Positions 25,543 through 33,228 of a DNA stretch of 64,000 nt are shown one piece after another. The notes below the pieces were generated by a model. The model ran no database searches and was not told the origin of the DNA. It was given only the letters and a program-made list of their open reading frames with translations. The stretch lies in the NCBI GenBank assembly GCA_035461525.1, contig DATHVD010000039.1:7694-71693 (forward strand), given 5' to 3'. This DNA is from JAIBJN01 sp035461525 (GTDB lineage: Bacteria > Actinomycetota > Thermoleophilia > Gaiellales > Gaiellaceae). Position 1 is the first letter of the stretch; the number at the start of each line of letters is the position of its first letter. The translations under genes and the position numbers were made by a program.

Positions 25543-26804
25543 AGCTTCCACACGCTGCCGTTGAGCGTGCCGTTCCGCCCCGTGGCGTTGCGGAAGTCGA
25601 CGACGAGCCCGGCCCGCTCGGCGAGGTCGTCGTAGTCGATCCCGGAGTGCGCCGTGACGATGGCGACGCAGTCCGCCCGCTCGAGGGTGCCGTCGAGCGA
25701 CTGCGAGGAGAGCCCGTAGTCGGGCAGCTCGGGGACGTGCGGGTCGTGGTAGGAGAGCACCGCCCCTTCGTCCCGCAGAAGCTCGATCAGCTTCAGCGCG
25801 GGCGACTCGCGCAGGTCGGCGACGTCTGCCTTGTAGGAGACGCCCAGGAGGTGGATCCTGCTGCCGTTGACCGCCTTCTCCCGGGAGTTGAGCGCGCGCG
25901 TGATCTTCTCCAGGCAGAAGTACGGCATGTTCTCGTTCACCTTTCCCGCCAGCTCGATGAACTCCGTGTAGAAGTCGTACTCGCGCGCCTTCCAGGAGAG
26001 GTAGAACGGGTCGACCGGTAGGCAGTGCCCGCCGAGGCCGGGGCCGGGCTTGAAGCTCATGAAGCCGAACGGCTTCGTCGCCGCCGCCTCGACCACCTCC
26101 CAGACGTCGACGTGCATCCGGTCGCAAAGCTGCGCGAGCTCGTTCACGAGCGCGATGTTCACCGAGCGGAAGATGTTCTCGAGCAGCTTCGTCAGCTCGG
26201 CCGTCTCGGGGGAGGAGAGGGGAAGGACGGTCTCGATCGCACGCTCGTAGAGAGCGCACGCCCGCTCCGTGCAGGCCGCGGTGACGCCGCCGACGACCTT
26301 GGGGGTCGTCTTCGTCGTCCAGTCGGTCCGGCCGGGGTCGACGCGCTCTGGCGAGAAGGCGAGGTTGAAGTCCCGCCCGACCTCGAGACCGCTCGCGGCG
26401 AGGATGGGGAGCAGCTCCTCCCGGGTCGTTCCCGGGTACGTCGTCGACTCGAGGACGACGAGGTGGCCGGGGCGCAGCCGCTCGGCGAGCGCGCGCGTGG
26501 CGTCGAGGACGATGGAGAGGTCCGGCTCGCGGTTGACGGAGAGCGGCGTCGGGAGCGCGATCAGGATCGCGTCGGTCTCCCGCGCGGCGTCGTAGTCGCT
26601 CGTCGCCCTGATCGCCCCGGACTCGACCAGCGGCGCGAGCGCCGCGGGCGAGACGTCCTCGATGTAGCTCTCGCCGCGGCCGAGCGCCGCAACCCGCTCC
26701 TCGTCCACCTCGACGAGCACCGTTCCGACGCCGGCCTCGGCGAAGACCTGGGCGAGCGGGACGCCGACGTAGCCGGCGCCGAGGATGGCGACTTCAGGCT
26801 TCAC
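25539..26804 (-). CDS. UDP-N-acetylglucosamine 6-dehydrogenase (WbpA-like nucleotide-sugar dehydrogenase)
   Basis: A 421-residue UDP-sugar dehydrogenase that oxidises C6 twice to a uronic acid using NAD+. AILGAGYVGVPLAQVFAEAG is the NAD site, ESTTYPGTTRE is the WbpA-type loop, and GPGLGGHCLPVDPFYLSWKA carries catalytic Cys261. The WKARE/FIELAGKVNENMP segment resembles UDP-GlcNAc/ManNAc dehydrogenases rather than UDP-glucose dehydrogenase. GTG 26804 starts 11 bases inside the epimerase gene. WecC-like use of UDP-ManNAc is the main alternative. Confidence 0.9.
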   Translation of the reverse strand: MKPEVAILGAGYVGVPLAQVFAEAGVGTVLVEVDEERVAALGRGESYIEDVSPAALAPLVESGAIRATSDYDAARETDAILIALPTPLSVNREPDLSIVLDATRALAERLRPGHLVVLESTTYPGTTREELLPILAASGLEVGRDFNLAFSPERVDPGRTDWTTKTTPKVVGGVTAACTERACALYERAIETVLPLSSPETAELTKLLENIFRSVNIALVNELAQLCDRMHVDVWEVVEAAATKPFGFMSFKPGPGLGGHCLPVDPFYLSWKAREYDFYTEFIELAGKVNENMPYFCLEKITRALNSREKAVNGSRIHLLGVSYKADVADLRESPALKLIELLRDEGAVLSYHDPHVPELPDYGLSSQSLDGTLERADCVAIVTAHSGIDYDDLAERAGLVVDFRNATGRNGTLNGSVWKL

Positions 26805-27864
26805 GGCGTCTCATCGTACTCATCAGGTCTGCGATCCTCTCGGCCGCGCGGCCGTCGCCGTAGAGGGGCGGGCGCTCCTCCTGCGGAGCGGCCTCGCTGA
26901 CCGCTGCGACGATCGCCTCCGTGTCGGTGCCCGCGAGCCTGTTCCAGCCGGCCTCGACCGTCTCGGTCCACTCCGTGTTTCGGCGTAGCGTGACGCAGGG
27001 GACGCCGTACCAGTAGGCCTCCTTCTGCACGCCGCCCGAGTCGGTGAGAACGACGCGCGCCTGCGAGGCGAGGGCGGCGAAGTCGAGATAGCCGATCGGC
27101 GGGAGGAGCCTGACGCTTGGGGGAAGCTCGATCCCGGCGGCGGCGAGCGCGTTCCGCGTGCGGGGGTGCACGGGGAAGACGAGCGGCTCGTCCAGGGCTG
27201 CGAGCGCGGCCGCGACCCGGCCGAGCGGCTCCGGGGCGGCGTTGGCCTCACGGTGGAGCGTGAGGACGAGGTAGCGGCCCGGCTCGACCCGGGCGTCCGC
27301 GAGCGCGCTCGACCGCTCCCGCGCGATCGGAGCGAGGCGGAGGAGGGCGTCGTACATGACGTCGCCGACGACGTGGACGCCCTCGACGATGCCCTCGGCG
27401 GCGAGGTTGGAGCGCGCCGTCTCCGACGGGCAGAGGAGCAGGCTCGCCAGGCGGTCGACGAGCGTGCGGTTCAGCTCCTCGGGCATCGTCCGGTCGAAGG
27501 AGCGCAGCCCGGCCTCGACGTGGGCGACCGGGACGAGCATCTTCCCCGCGGCAAGAGCGCCGGCGAGCGTCGAGTTCGTGTCCCCGTAGACGAGCACGGC
27601 ATCGGGCCGCTCCTCGACGATCGCCGCCTCGATGCCCGGGAGCATGCGCCCCGTCTGTTCGCCGTGGGTGCCCGAGCCGACCTCGAGCCGGTGGCGCGGC
27701 GGGGCGAGATCGAGCTCCTCGAAGAAGACCTCGGAGAGCTCAGGGTCGTAGTGCTGGCCCGTGTGGAGGACGACCTCCTCGAGCCCGCGCGCGCGCAGTG
27801 CCAGCGAGAGCGGGGCCGACTTGACGAACTGCGGCCGGTTGCCGACGACGGAAAGGATTCGCAC
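26794..27864 (-). CDS. wecB: UDP-N-acetylglucosamine 2-epimerase (non-hydrolysing, WecB/WbpI type)
   Basis: A 356-residue GT-B-fold epimerase interconverting UDP-GlcNAc-type and UDP-ManNAc-type sugars. VRILSVVGNRPQFVKSAPL opens the protein, TGQHYDPELSEVFFEEL and VYGDTNSTLAGALAA follow, HVEAGLRS holds active-site residues, and VLTDSGGVQKEAYWYGVPCVTLR is the UDP-binding C-terminal motif. GTG 27864 places the start exactly at the family N-terminus; ATG 27879 would add five residues. It is the first gene of the four-gene minus-strand operon. Confidence 0.92.
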   Translation of the reverse strand: MRILSVVGNRPQFVKSAPLSLALRARGLEEVVLHTGQHYDPELSEVFFEELDLAPPRHRLEVGSGTHGEQTGRMLPGIEAAIVEERPDAVLVYGDTNSTLAGALAAGKMLVPVAHVEAGLRSFDRTMPEELNRTLVDRLASLLLCPSETARSNLAAEGIVEGVHVVGDVMYDALLRLAPIARERSSALADARVEPGRYLVLTLHREANAAPEPLGRVAAALAALDEPLVFPVHPRTRNALAAAGIELPPSVRLLPPIGYLDFAALASQARVVLTDSGGVQKEAYWYGVPCVTLRRNTEWTETVEAGWNRLAGTDTEAIVAAVSEAAPQEERPPLYGDGRAAERIADLMSTMRRREA

Positions 27865-27889
27865 GCCGCCGGCGAACATAGCCGACACG

Positions 27890-27994
27890 ATGGCTCTCAG
27901 GATCGCCCTCGGCGGCCTCGTTCTCCTCTCCCGCCCGCTCCGCCGCGGCCGGACGCTCGCCTGGTACACGCACCGCCGCCTCGAGCGGGCTTGA
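27890..27994 (+). CDS. possible very small basic membrane-associated peptide
   Basis: A 34-residue frame from ATG 27890, divergent from wecB: a short hydrophobic segment (MALRIALGGLVLLS) and a basic tail (RRGRTLAWYTHRRLERA). The layout (hydrophobic N-terminus, Arg-rich tail, beside a divergent start) resembles the ORF at 13252. No Shine-Dalgarno sequence is evident and a chance frame is quite possible. Confidence 0.25.
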   Translation: MALRIALGGLVLLSRPLRRGRTLAWYTHRRLERA

Positions 27995-28051
27995 CGCGGA
28001 CGCCGTGGCCCGCCGGGACGAGAGCGGCGCCGCGCTAGACTTGACCGCCGC

Positions 28052-28124
28052 GGGCCGTTAGCTCAGCTGGTAGAGCAGGGGACTCTTAATCCCAAGGTCG
28101 CAGGTTCGATCCCTGCACGGCCCA
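28052..28124 (+). tRNA. tRNA-Lys (anticodon CTT)
   Basis: A 73-nt cloverleaf: acceptor GGGCCGT (28052-28058) pairs with ACGGCCC (28117-28123); D arm GCTC/GAGC; anticodon loop CTCTTAA with CTT; T arm GCAGG-TTCGATC-CCTGC; discriminator A at 28124. CCA is not encoded. The outermost anticodon-stem pair is G-A rather than a Watson-Crick pair. The last 13 bases recur exactly at 33229-33241. Confidence 0.96.
28112..28124 (+). repeat. direct repeat in tRNA-Lys 3' end (candidate attL)
   Basis: CCTGCACGGCCCA at the 3' end of the tRNA gene, identical to 33229-33241. tRNA 3' ends are the usual attB cores of tyrosine recombinases. Allowing a short mismatch, the similarity extends further left: a TTCG precedes at the same offset in both copies. 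Confidence 0.7.
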
Positions 28125-28216
28125 CTCGAGGAGAACCCTGCGCATTTGGCGGGCCTATCGTCCGCGATACGAGTCAGGGGAAGCGGGCGCGGAAGCGCGT
28201 ACGGCGAAACGTCGTG

Positions 28217-28423
28217 TTACGCATTCTCACTGCCCTCGATACGGTCGGCGAGCAGGTGAAGCGAACGCTGCGTCGCGATAGCCAGGCCCATCAGCATCTG
28301 ATTCATCTCGTGCACGGGCGGTGCGATCCCGGAACCGCTCGCAGCCTGCGCCTTCTCGAAGGCGGGCAGAGACTTCACCTCGCGTCGAAAGATGCGGTCG
28401 ATCTCGTCCCCTAGTGCCGTCAT
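28217..28423 (-). CDS. small hypothetical protein
   Basis: A 68-residue soluble protein that I do not recognise. It is mostly helical, with acidic start MTALGDEIDRIFRREVKSLP and a Met-rich middle (EMNQMLMGLAIATQRSLHLL). ATG 28423 has AGGAGA at good spacing, which supports translation. It is the first gene after tRNA-Lys, within the lower-GC island. Confidence 0.6.
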   Translation of the reverse strand: MTALGDEIDRIFRREVKSLPAFEKAQAASGSGIAPPVHEMNQMLMGLAIATQRSLHLLADRIEGSENA

Positions 28424-28497
28424 TGCCGTCTCCTGTTCGATTAGGGCAACTCTAGAACAGGTGGCGGAGCCGGCTCATGCCCCTCGCTGACTGACGG

Positions 28498-28722
28498 TCA
28501 GATTGACTCTCGGAGAGCGTTCGCCGCAGCCTGGAGACGCTCGCTGACGTCGGCCAGCTCTCGTGCCGCGAGGTCGATGCGCTCCTGCTGGGTATCTGTG
28601 CGCTCGCGGTCGCTCTCCGCGCGCTCGCGGACCTCCTTGAGCTCGCCCGCCATCTCCTCCACGGTGTGAGTGAGAGCGGCCAGCTGGCTCGCGACGCTCG
28701 CTATGTCCTCTTCGGCTGTCAT
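28498..28722 (-). CDS. small coiled-coil hypothetical protein
   Basis: A 74-residue, almost wholly helical protein with heptad-like spacing (VASQLAALTHTVEEMAGEL, LADVSERLQAAANALRESI) and a highly charged centre. ATG 28722 has GGAGAG just upstream. No known family. It lies 74 bases upstream of the other small minus-strand gene and may share a transcript with it. Confidence 0.6.
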   Translation of the reverse strand: MTAEEDIASVASQLAALTHTVEEMAGELKEVRERAESDRERTDTQQERIDLAARELADVSERLQAAANALRESI

Positions 28723-28765
28723 CTCTCCGGATTCTATGGCGGCGGCGCTGCTCGAGCGATCCGCG

Positions 28766-28852
28766 CTACGGCGACCAGGCCGTGGGCGACTCGTGGCCCG
28801 CTCCGCTCGTGAGGCGGCGCCTGCCCTTGCCGTTCGCGCGCATCCTCCAGAC
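28766..28852 (-). pseudogene. fragment copy of the TolB-like gene 3' end
   Basis: Eighty-seven bases, 74 of them identical (about 85 percent by direct comparison) to the 3' end of the intact TolB-like gene at 35697-35783. The encoded tail, WRMRANGKGRRRLTSGAGHE, matches WTMRANGKDRRRLTSGARHE of the intact protein, including the stop codon position. Similarity ends abruptly upstream. The rest of 28723-29152 holds no gene I can support. Confidence 0.7.
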
Positions 28853-29152
28853 TACAACCTCGTCCGGATCGAGCGAGGCCGAATCGGTCGAACTCTGCGT
28901 TCCCGGCGGCGAGCGGCAGAGCCTGGCGAGTACCCACGTGACTGGACGGCCGAACTGTCGGCCCGCCAGGTCGACCCATTCCGTCCGCGCCCAATGCGGC
29001 CTCTCTCTCGTCAACTGAGACAACTGCTGAGCCCGACCACGCGCTGGATGCTCACGAGCTCGGGCACGAAGACAACCAGGCTGGCAAACAGCCCAGACAG
29101 ACCGACCCCGCCGAGTCTCACAGGCGCCCGACGCAGCTATTTGGCCGAGTAA

Positions 29153-29455
29153 TCAGCGACGAGGTCCGTCGGCTACAAGCCTCACGTGATTCGGATGCGA
29201 CAGGAAGCGTGAGCGAAGCAACAGCTGCACGGGGTCGCCGGTCGAGGTGGTCCCGAGAGCTTGTATGTCGCACTCGCCCGACTCCCACAAGAGCAGCTCT
29301 CCTTTGGCATGGTTTGCGCGAGCGACGATAGAAGCCGCTCTCTTCGGCCTCTCGTCCGATCCCTGGTGAAACGCCACCTCGACATCGCGTCGCCCACCCT
29401 GCGCCACGTGGTTCTCGTGCCATGCCCGCAGCTCGTCCAGAAACGGAACCGCCAC
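29153..29455 (-). CDS. small hypothetical protein
   Basis: A 100-residue protein from GTG 29455. It begins with an amphipathic helix (VPFLDELRAWHENHV) and continues with alternating beta-like segments (AASIVARANHAKGELLLWES, CDIQALGTTSTGDPVQLLL). Size and pattern recall small immunity-type proteins of polymorphic toxin systems, but no toxin gene is adjacent and I do not assign a function. No clear Shine-Dalgarno sequence is seen. Confidence 0.45.
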   Translation of the reverse strand: MAVPFLDELRAWHENHVAQGGRRDVEVAFHQGSDERPKRAASIVARANHAKGELLLWESGECDIQALGTTSTGDPVQLLLRSRFLSHPNHVRLVADGPRR

Positions 29456-29592
29456 GCCCGAAGCTTAGGCTTACCCGCGTCTGTGCCAGTGTTCAGCGAT
29501 GTGGCCTGGCGCCGAAGTTCAGCTGCTGTGAAATGAACACTGCAGCGTCCGCTTTCCGGACCGTCGTCGCGGCGAGGAGATCGCTGGAGTAG

Positions 29593-29784
29593 ATGCTCGA
29601 CGCTGACATCGCTGGCTGCGTCCAGACGTGGTTGAGCCGCAAGGGACGACTCGACGAGTCGCGTCGGGCCGTGCTCGGGAGCTGCCTCGACGACCTCGAT
29701 CGGGTCCTCCCGCGACTCGAGGACGCGGGTGAGCGCGAGTACTACGAGCGTCTCCGCCGCCTTGCGCAGTTACCCCACGCGTAG
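29593..29784 (+). CDS. small hypothetical helical protein
   Basis: A 63-residue soluble protein, helical and acidic/basic, with the pattern LDDLDRVLPRLEDAGEREYYERLRRLAQL. ATG 29593 is preceded by GGAG at about five bases. Not recognised. Composition suits a real gene (balanced charges, no long Arg/Pro runs), unlike overlapping frames. Confidence 0.5.
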   Translation: MLDADIAGCVQTWLSRKGRLDESRRAVLGSCLDDLDRVLPRLEDAGEREYYERLRRLAQLPHA

Positions 29785-29933
29785 GTCGAGTCCCACGTGC
29801 AACACCGGGCGCCGCCGGTGGCGTTCGCGTGGGCCAGCGTTCGGGAATGACCCCTGCGGCTCGAAGTCTCACCATCACTTGAGGCTGAGCCGCGCGTACC
29901 ACTCAAGCGCACCCACAAACCTGCCGACCGTCC

Positions 29934-30245
29934 TCAGAATGCGTGCTCTGGAACACCCGTCGCATCGTGGCTCGCGTTCCAGACCCAGCTACGATCGGCC
30001 TCCGACCGATGGCCGGCGGCGCGTGGGCCGCGCCGGGCATGCGCCTTGACCATCACTGGCCTGGCCTCCTCCCGGAGGCGCGCATACTCAGCACGGGTCA
30101 GCGTCATCCGCTCTTTGCAGTCGATGCGGCCGCACTCGCAGAAGAACTCGGTGTCGGTTATGCCCAGTGAACGATGGAGGTCGTCGAGGACGCCGTTGAC
30201 GGCAGCCATCATCGACCACCCGCGCCCGTTATCTGAGTTCGTCAT
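29934..30245 (-). CDS. small protein with CxCG...C motif
   Basis: A 103-residue protein. FFCECGRIDCKERMTLTRAEYARLR forms a compact Cys-rich hairpin typical of a family of short actinobacterial proteins of unknown function, possibly zinc-binding (three cysteines and no fourth obvious ligand). ATG 30245 has AAGGAG at ideal spacing, so the longer start at 30320 is not favoured. The 149 bases between 29785 and 29933 hold nothing I can support. Confidence 0.7.
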   Translation of the reverse strand: MTNSDNGRGWSMMAAVNGVLDDLHRSLGITDTEFFCECGRIDCKERMTLTRAEYARLREEARPVMVKAHARRGPRAAGHRSEADRSWVWNASHDATGVPEHAF

Positions 30246-30321
30246 GCCGCTCCTTTCGCAACCCGCGTCCTTGGCATCCGGCGTTGGCCGGCTCCGACCC
30301 TGTTGCTGAGGGCGGCTCATG

Positions 30322-30348
30322 CGCGGGCTCGGTGCTTGTGAGCCCGCG
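30322..30348. other. strong intergenic stem-loop
   Basis: CGCGGGCTC (30322-30330) pairs perfectly with GAGCCCGCG (30340-30348) around a 9-base loop. It sits in the 247-base divergent gap between the CxCG protein and the ANTAR gene. It could be a terminator of lost upstream genes or a leader hairpin; no U-tract follows. Confidence 0.4.
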
Positions 30349-30492
30349 ACGTGTGCGCCACAAATGCAATTTGCTGGGCAGTCGCTACGCGGAGTCTATC
30401 GCGCCTTGCCCGCGCCGGGAAGGGGCCCTAGCATTCATGCGAGCAAGGGATGTTGATGTTGATCGAACACACGGAACCGTTCGCCACACTAC

Positions 30493-31086
30493 GTGCCCGG
30501 AGTCCTCGTGGCTGAGCCGGCATCCTTACGGATCCTGATCGCGAACGAGCGCAAGGATCGGCTTGAGCGCATCGCCGAGATCGTCACCGGACTCGGCCAC
30601 GAAGTGATCTCGCGCGAACTGGAGGTCGCAGAGGTGGCGGCGGCAACCAACCGAGAACATCCCGACCTTGCCTTCGTCGGCCTCGGCGTAAGCGGATCCC
30701 ACGCCCTCAACATGATTTCCGAGATCGTCAAGGAGGCCAGCTGCCCCGTGATCGCGCTCCTCGAAGCCGAGGATGTGACCTGGGTCAACGAGGCTGCGAA
30801 GCGGGGGATCTTCGCCTACCTCGTCGACGGCAACCCGGGCGAAATGCAGAGCGCGATCGACATTACGATTCGCCGCTACGCCGAGTACACGAACCTCGAA
30901 GGAGCGTTCGCTCGCCGCGCTGTGATCGAACGGGCGAAGGGGATCATGATGGCGCGGCAGGCGATCGACGAGAGAAAGGCGTTCGAGCTTCTCCGCGCCC
31001 AGTCGCAGCAGACGGGACGCAAGCTCGTCCAGGTGGCAGAGGCGGTCGTCGAGAGCCACCTACTGCTCGTGCCGCCCTCCAAATAG
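30493..31086 (+). CDS. ANTAR-domain regulator with degenerate receiver
   Basis: A 197-residue two-domain protein. Residues 10-125 have the receiver fold (LRILIANERKDRLERIAEIV...CPVIALLEAEDVTWV...GIFAYL), but the acidic pocket is Asn-Glu and the usual phospho-acceptor position reads FVGLGVSG with no Asp. The C-terminus is an ANTAR RNA-binding three-helix bundle (AVIERAKGIMMARQAIDERKAFELLRAQSQQTGRKLVQVA), which prevents transcription termination at twin-hexaloop RNAs. GTG 30493 is used; GTG 30508 is an alternative. It lies within the island. Phosphorylation-independent control is inferred. Confidence 0.85.
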   Translation: MPGVLVAEPASLRILIANERKDRLERIAEIVTGLGHEVISRELEVAEVAAATNREHPDLAFVGLGVSGSHALNMISEIVKEASCPVIALLEAEDVTWVNEAAKRGIFAYLVDGNPGEMQSAIDITIRRYAEYTNLEGAFARRAVIERAKGIMMARQAIDERKAFELLRAQSQQTGRKLVQVAEAVVESHLLLVPPSK

Positions 31087-31209
31087 CAGACGCGCGAAGC
31101 GACTGTCCCGGCCGAGGAAATCGTCGCGTGCCCGAGCGTCCTCTCGCCTATCACCAACGCGTTCGGCCCAAGTCGTCGGCGCAGGGAAGATCGATCGCCG
31201 ACGCCGACG

Positions 31210-31485
31210 ACCTCAGCTCTGGAGCTCGGCACAAAGCCGCGCATGATCGAGTTCGCCTCGTCCAGCAGGACGTGCGCGTAGGTGTCTGCGGTCACCGAGA
31301 GCGAGCGCTGGCCGACCCGTGCGCCGATCAGCGCCCAGGTCTCCCCCTGGCGGTGCCAGAGGCCGATCCGCCGATGGCGTCGGTCGTGCGGTGACCCCGT
31401 TGCTGTTCCGGACGCTGCAGGCGCGGGCGATCGCAGTTCGCAGGCGCTCCTGGGTGACGCGCGGGAAGACAGGCCGGTCCGGGCT
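31210..31485 (-). pseudogene. tyrosine recombinase (integrase) C-terminal remnant, frameshifted
   Basis: On the minus strand one frame reads DRPVFPRVTQERLRTAIARA and, after a frameshift near 31395-31420, another continues SPHDRRHRRIGLWHRQ, then WALIGARVGQRSLSVTADTY, then AHVLLDE. These are the H-x-x-R-H box and the nucleophilic Tyr (codon 31278-31280) of phage-type integrases. The N-terminal two thirds are missing and an AbiEii remnant on the other strand abuts it. The element that used tRNA-Lys as its site was probably moved by this enzyme when intact. Confidence 0.8.
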
Positions 31486-31625
31486 TCGGTCCTCGCGCTC
31501 TTTGGTCGCGCCGAAGCCCGGGACTTCGTCGACCTCCTGGTGATCGAGCCACGCTATGGCCTCGAGCGGCTCTGCCGGCTCGCCGCCGAGAAGGACCGAG
31601 GATTCACGCCCGCCGAGCTCACGAT
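31483..31625 (+). pseudogene. AbiEii/AbiGii-type nucleotidyltransferase toxin remnant
   Basis: About 47 codons reading VLALFGRAEARDFVDLLVIE, then RYGLERLCRLAAEKDRGFTP. This is the characteristic C-terminal segment of AbiEii-family toxins (LFGRAEARDFVD). No upstream catalytic region, antitoxin or start codon is present, and the frame degenerates afterwards. It marks lost type IV toxin-antitoxin or phage-defence content in the island. Confidence 0.7.
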
Positions 31626-32457
31626 GGTGTCCTCCGCGTGTACCGGCTCGCGGGCGACGCCCAGCCCGGCGTCTTGCGTCGGCGCGCATTCGCCTCCGCC
31701 ACACGCTCCGGGCTCAGCTCCCGCCTTCCGAACGTCTCCGCGTAATCAGCCACGCCTACGCCGTGCTTCTCGCAAATGTCTGGCGGCGGCGGGTCGCGTC
31801 GAAGGGAGAAAAAGGTCCACGGGACGGCCCGACGTTCCGGCCGCGGAGCATCGGGCTCGTCCCGTAGGAGAGGCATGGATCAAACGCCGACTGGGCCACC
31901 GGCCCGCGTCTGATCCGTGCCCGTGATTTCCCCAGCCGGTCGGCCGCGAAACGTATCTGGGGCCGGGTCTTCCGGACCGTCGAGTGGTACCGAGGCGACG
32001 GGCCGGCGGAGGAAGTTCCTGCTGGCCTGGAAACCTTTCTCGACGAGCCCGCAGAGCCGATGACGTTCTTTCCAAGCGCGATCCCTGACCCCGCCGCAGT
32101 CGTCTTTCTCTCCCCGAAAGTGGAGAAGCGGCCGGTCAAACCCTCGTGGGTAGTGGCGATTCGCTCTCGATTGAGCCACAGTGAGACGTGGCCGGGGCCG
32201 GCGGGTCTCTTCCCTTCCCGTCGTTGGGACTTCGGACGGGGGCCGCAGCCCGTTCGTTGCCCCGCCCCGGCCCCCCGCTTGTGTCGGAGTGCTCGACGAA
32301 TACCCGGGCCCGTCACGCGCTCAGGTTCGTGACGTATCGAACCTGAGCAGTCGCTCTCTTCTCCCCGACGGAAGGTGAGGCGCCCCTGTTGGACATGGGC
32401 CGCCACGTGCGCTGCGCCGTTCGAGCGCAGGATCCGGCACTTTCGATCTGTGCGTAA
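31626..32457. other. gene-poor remnant region
   Basis: About 830 bases without a gene I can support. Frames on both strands are open for up to 700 bases through base composition, but none has both a start with a ribosome site and a natural-looking protein. A stop-to-stop plus-strand frame (about 31868-32332) has fairly balanced residues and may be a decayed gene of unknown identity. Confidence 0.5.
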
Positions 32458-32475
32458 TTGTGCATTAATGCACAA
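32458..32475. promoter_or_regulatory. perfect 18-bp palindrome upstream of the cupin gene
   Basis: TTGTGCATTAATGCACAA is a perfect inverted repeat ending 42 bases before the cupin ATG. It is overlapped on the left by a partial direct copy (TGTGCGTAAT versus TGTGCATTAAT, 11 bases apart). It is AT-rich within GC-rich DNA, so it probably overlaps the promoter and binds a dimeric regulator (MarR or TetR-like; inference). Confidence 0.65.
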
Positions 32476-32517
32476 CCCCCAAACATCGCTTGGGGATCTA
32501 CCGAAGGGAGATGCGGC

Positions 32518-33027
32518 ATGCGGAGAAAGAAGCGAGCAGCGGCTGCTGTGCTAGCGGCGCTCGTCGGCGTCCTTGTCGTCAGCGTCAACGTGCTGCCGTC
32601 GGCAGCCCAGGAGCCACCGCCGCCCATTGCCACCGAGTTTCTCACCGACCGCGCCGTCTTCACCGACGCAGTCCACATGAAGCTCAGGATCAAGCTCGAT
32701 CGCAAGAAGACGCAGGTCGTAAACGTCAAGGACCCCTCGACCACCGTGGTGGCACGGTTCACGGTGCAGCCCGGAGCAATGTTCCCCTGGCACACCCACG
32801 CAGGACCGGTCGTCGTCAACGTCGTCGAAGGCGAACTCGTCTACGTCGATGCCGCTACCTGCACGGAACGCTCGTACCCGGCCGGAACGGCCTTCGTCGA
32901 TCCGGGGCAGGGTCACGTCCACAGCGCCTTCAATCCCACGGATGAACCGACGGTGTTCGTGGCCACCTTCTTCGATGCACCGGCCGCAGGACCATTGCTC
33001 ATCCCGGCCGATCCGGCGGACTGCTAA
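32518..33027 (+). CDS. secreted cupin-domain protein
   Basis: A 169-residue exported protein. The signal peptide is MRRKKRAAAAVLAALVGVLV followed by VSVNVLPSAAQ. The body is a single cupin barrel: VQPGAMFPWHTHAGPVVVNVVEGEL is cupin motif 1 with two metal-ligand His and Glu, and DPGQGHVHSAFNP is motif 2 with further His. Enzymatic or binding role is unknown. AAGGGAG lies at good distance from ATG 32518. It is the last gene of the tRNA-Lys island. Confidence 0.82.
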   Translation: MRRKKRAAAAVLAALVGVLVVSVNVLPSAAQEPPPPIATEFLTDRAVFTDAVHMKLRIKLDRKKTQVVNVKDPSTTVVARFTVQPGAMFPWHTHAGPVVVNVVEGELVYVDAATCTERSYPAGTAFVDPGQGHVHSAFNPTDEPTVFVATFFDAPAAGPLLIPADPADC

Positions 33028-33228
33028 TCCTACGTTCGACCGGGAAGAAGAGTGCCAGCGCTCGGGGGCGGGGCGCCGCCCCCGAGCCGAACTTTCGCAA
33101 CGGGGGACAAACAGCCGGGGCTCGATCGGGCTTGAAGCCAGCTTGTCCCGGTGACCACACCGACGGCGGCGCCACCGAGCAGGACGTCCGTGTCGCGCTG
33201 CGGCTGTTCGGCCGCCTCGGATTCGTCA

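Noticed and set aside
28670..29152. Plus-strand frame of 160 codons
   Set aside because: Overlaps the better small coiled-coil gene and the TolB fragment on the other strand and has no recognisable domain or ribosome site.
31756..32475. Minus-strand frame of 239 codons starting in the 18-bp palindrome
   Set aside because: Starts with TTG inside the palindrome, has no ribosome site, biased composition and no motif; treated as non-coding.
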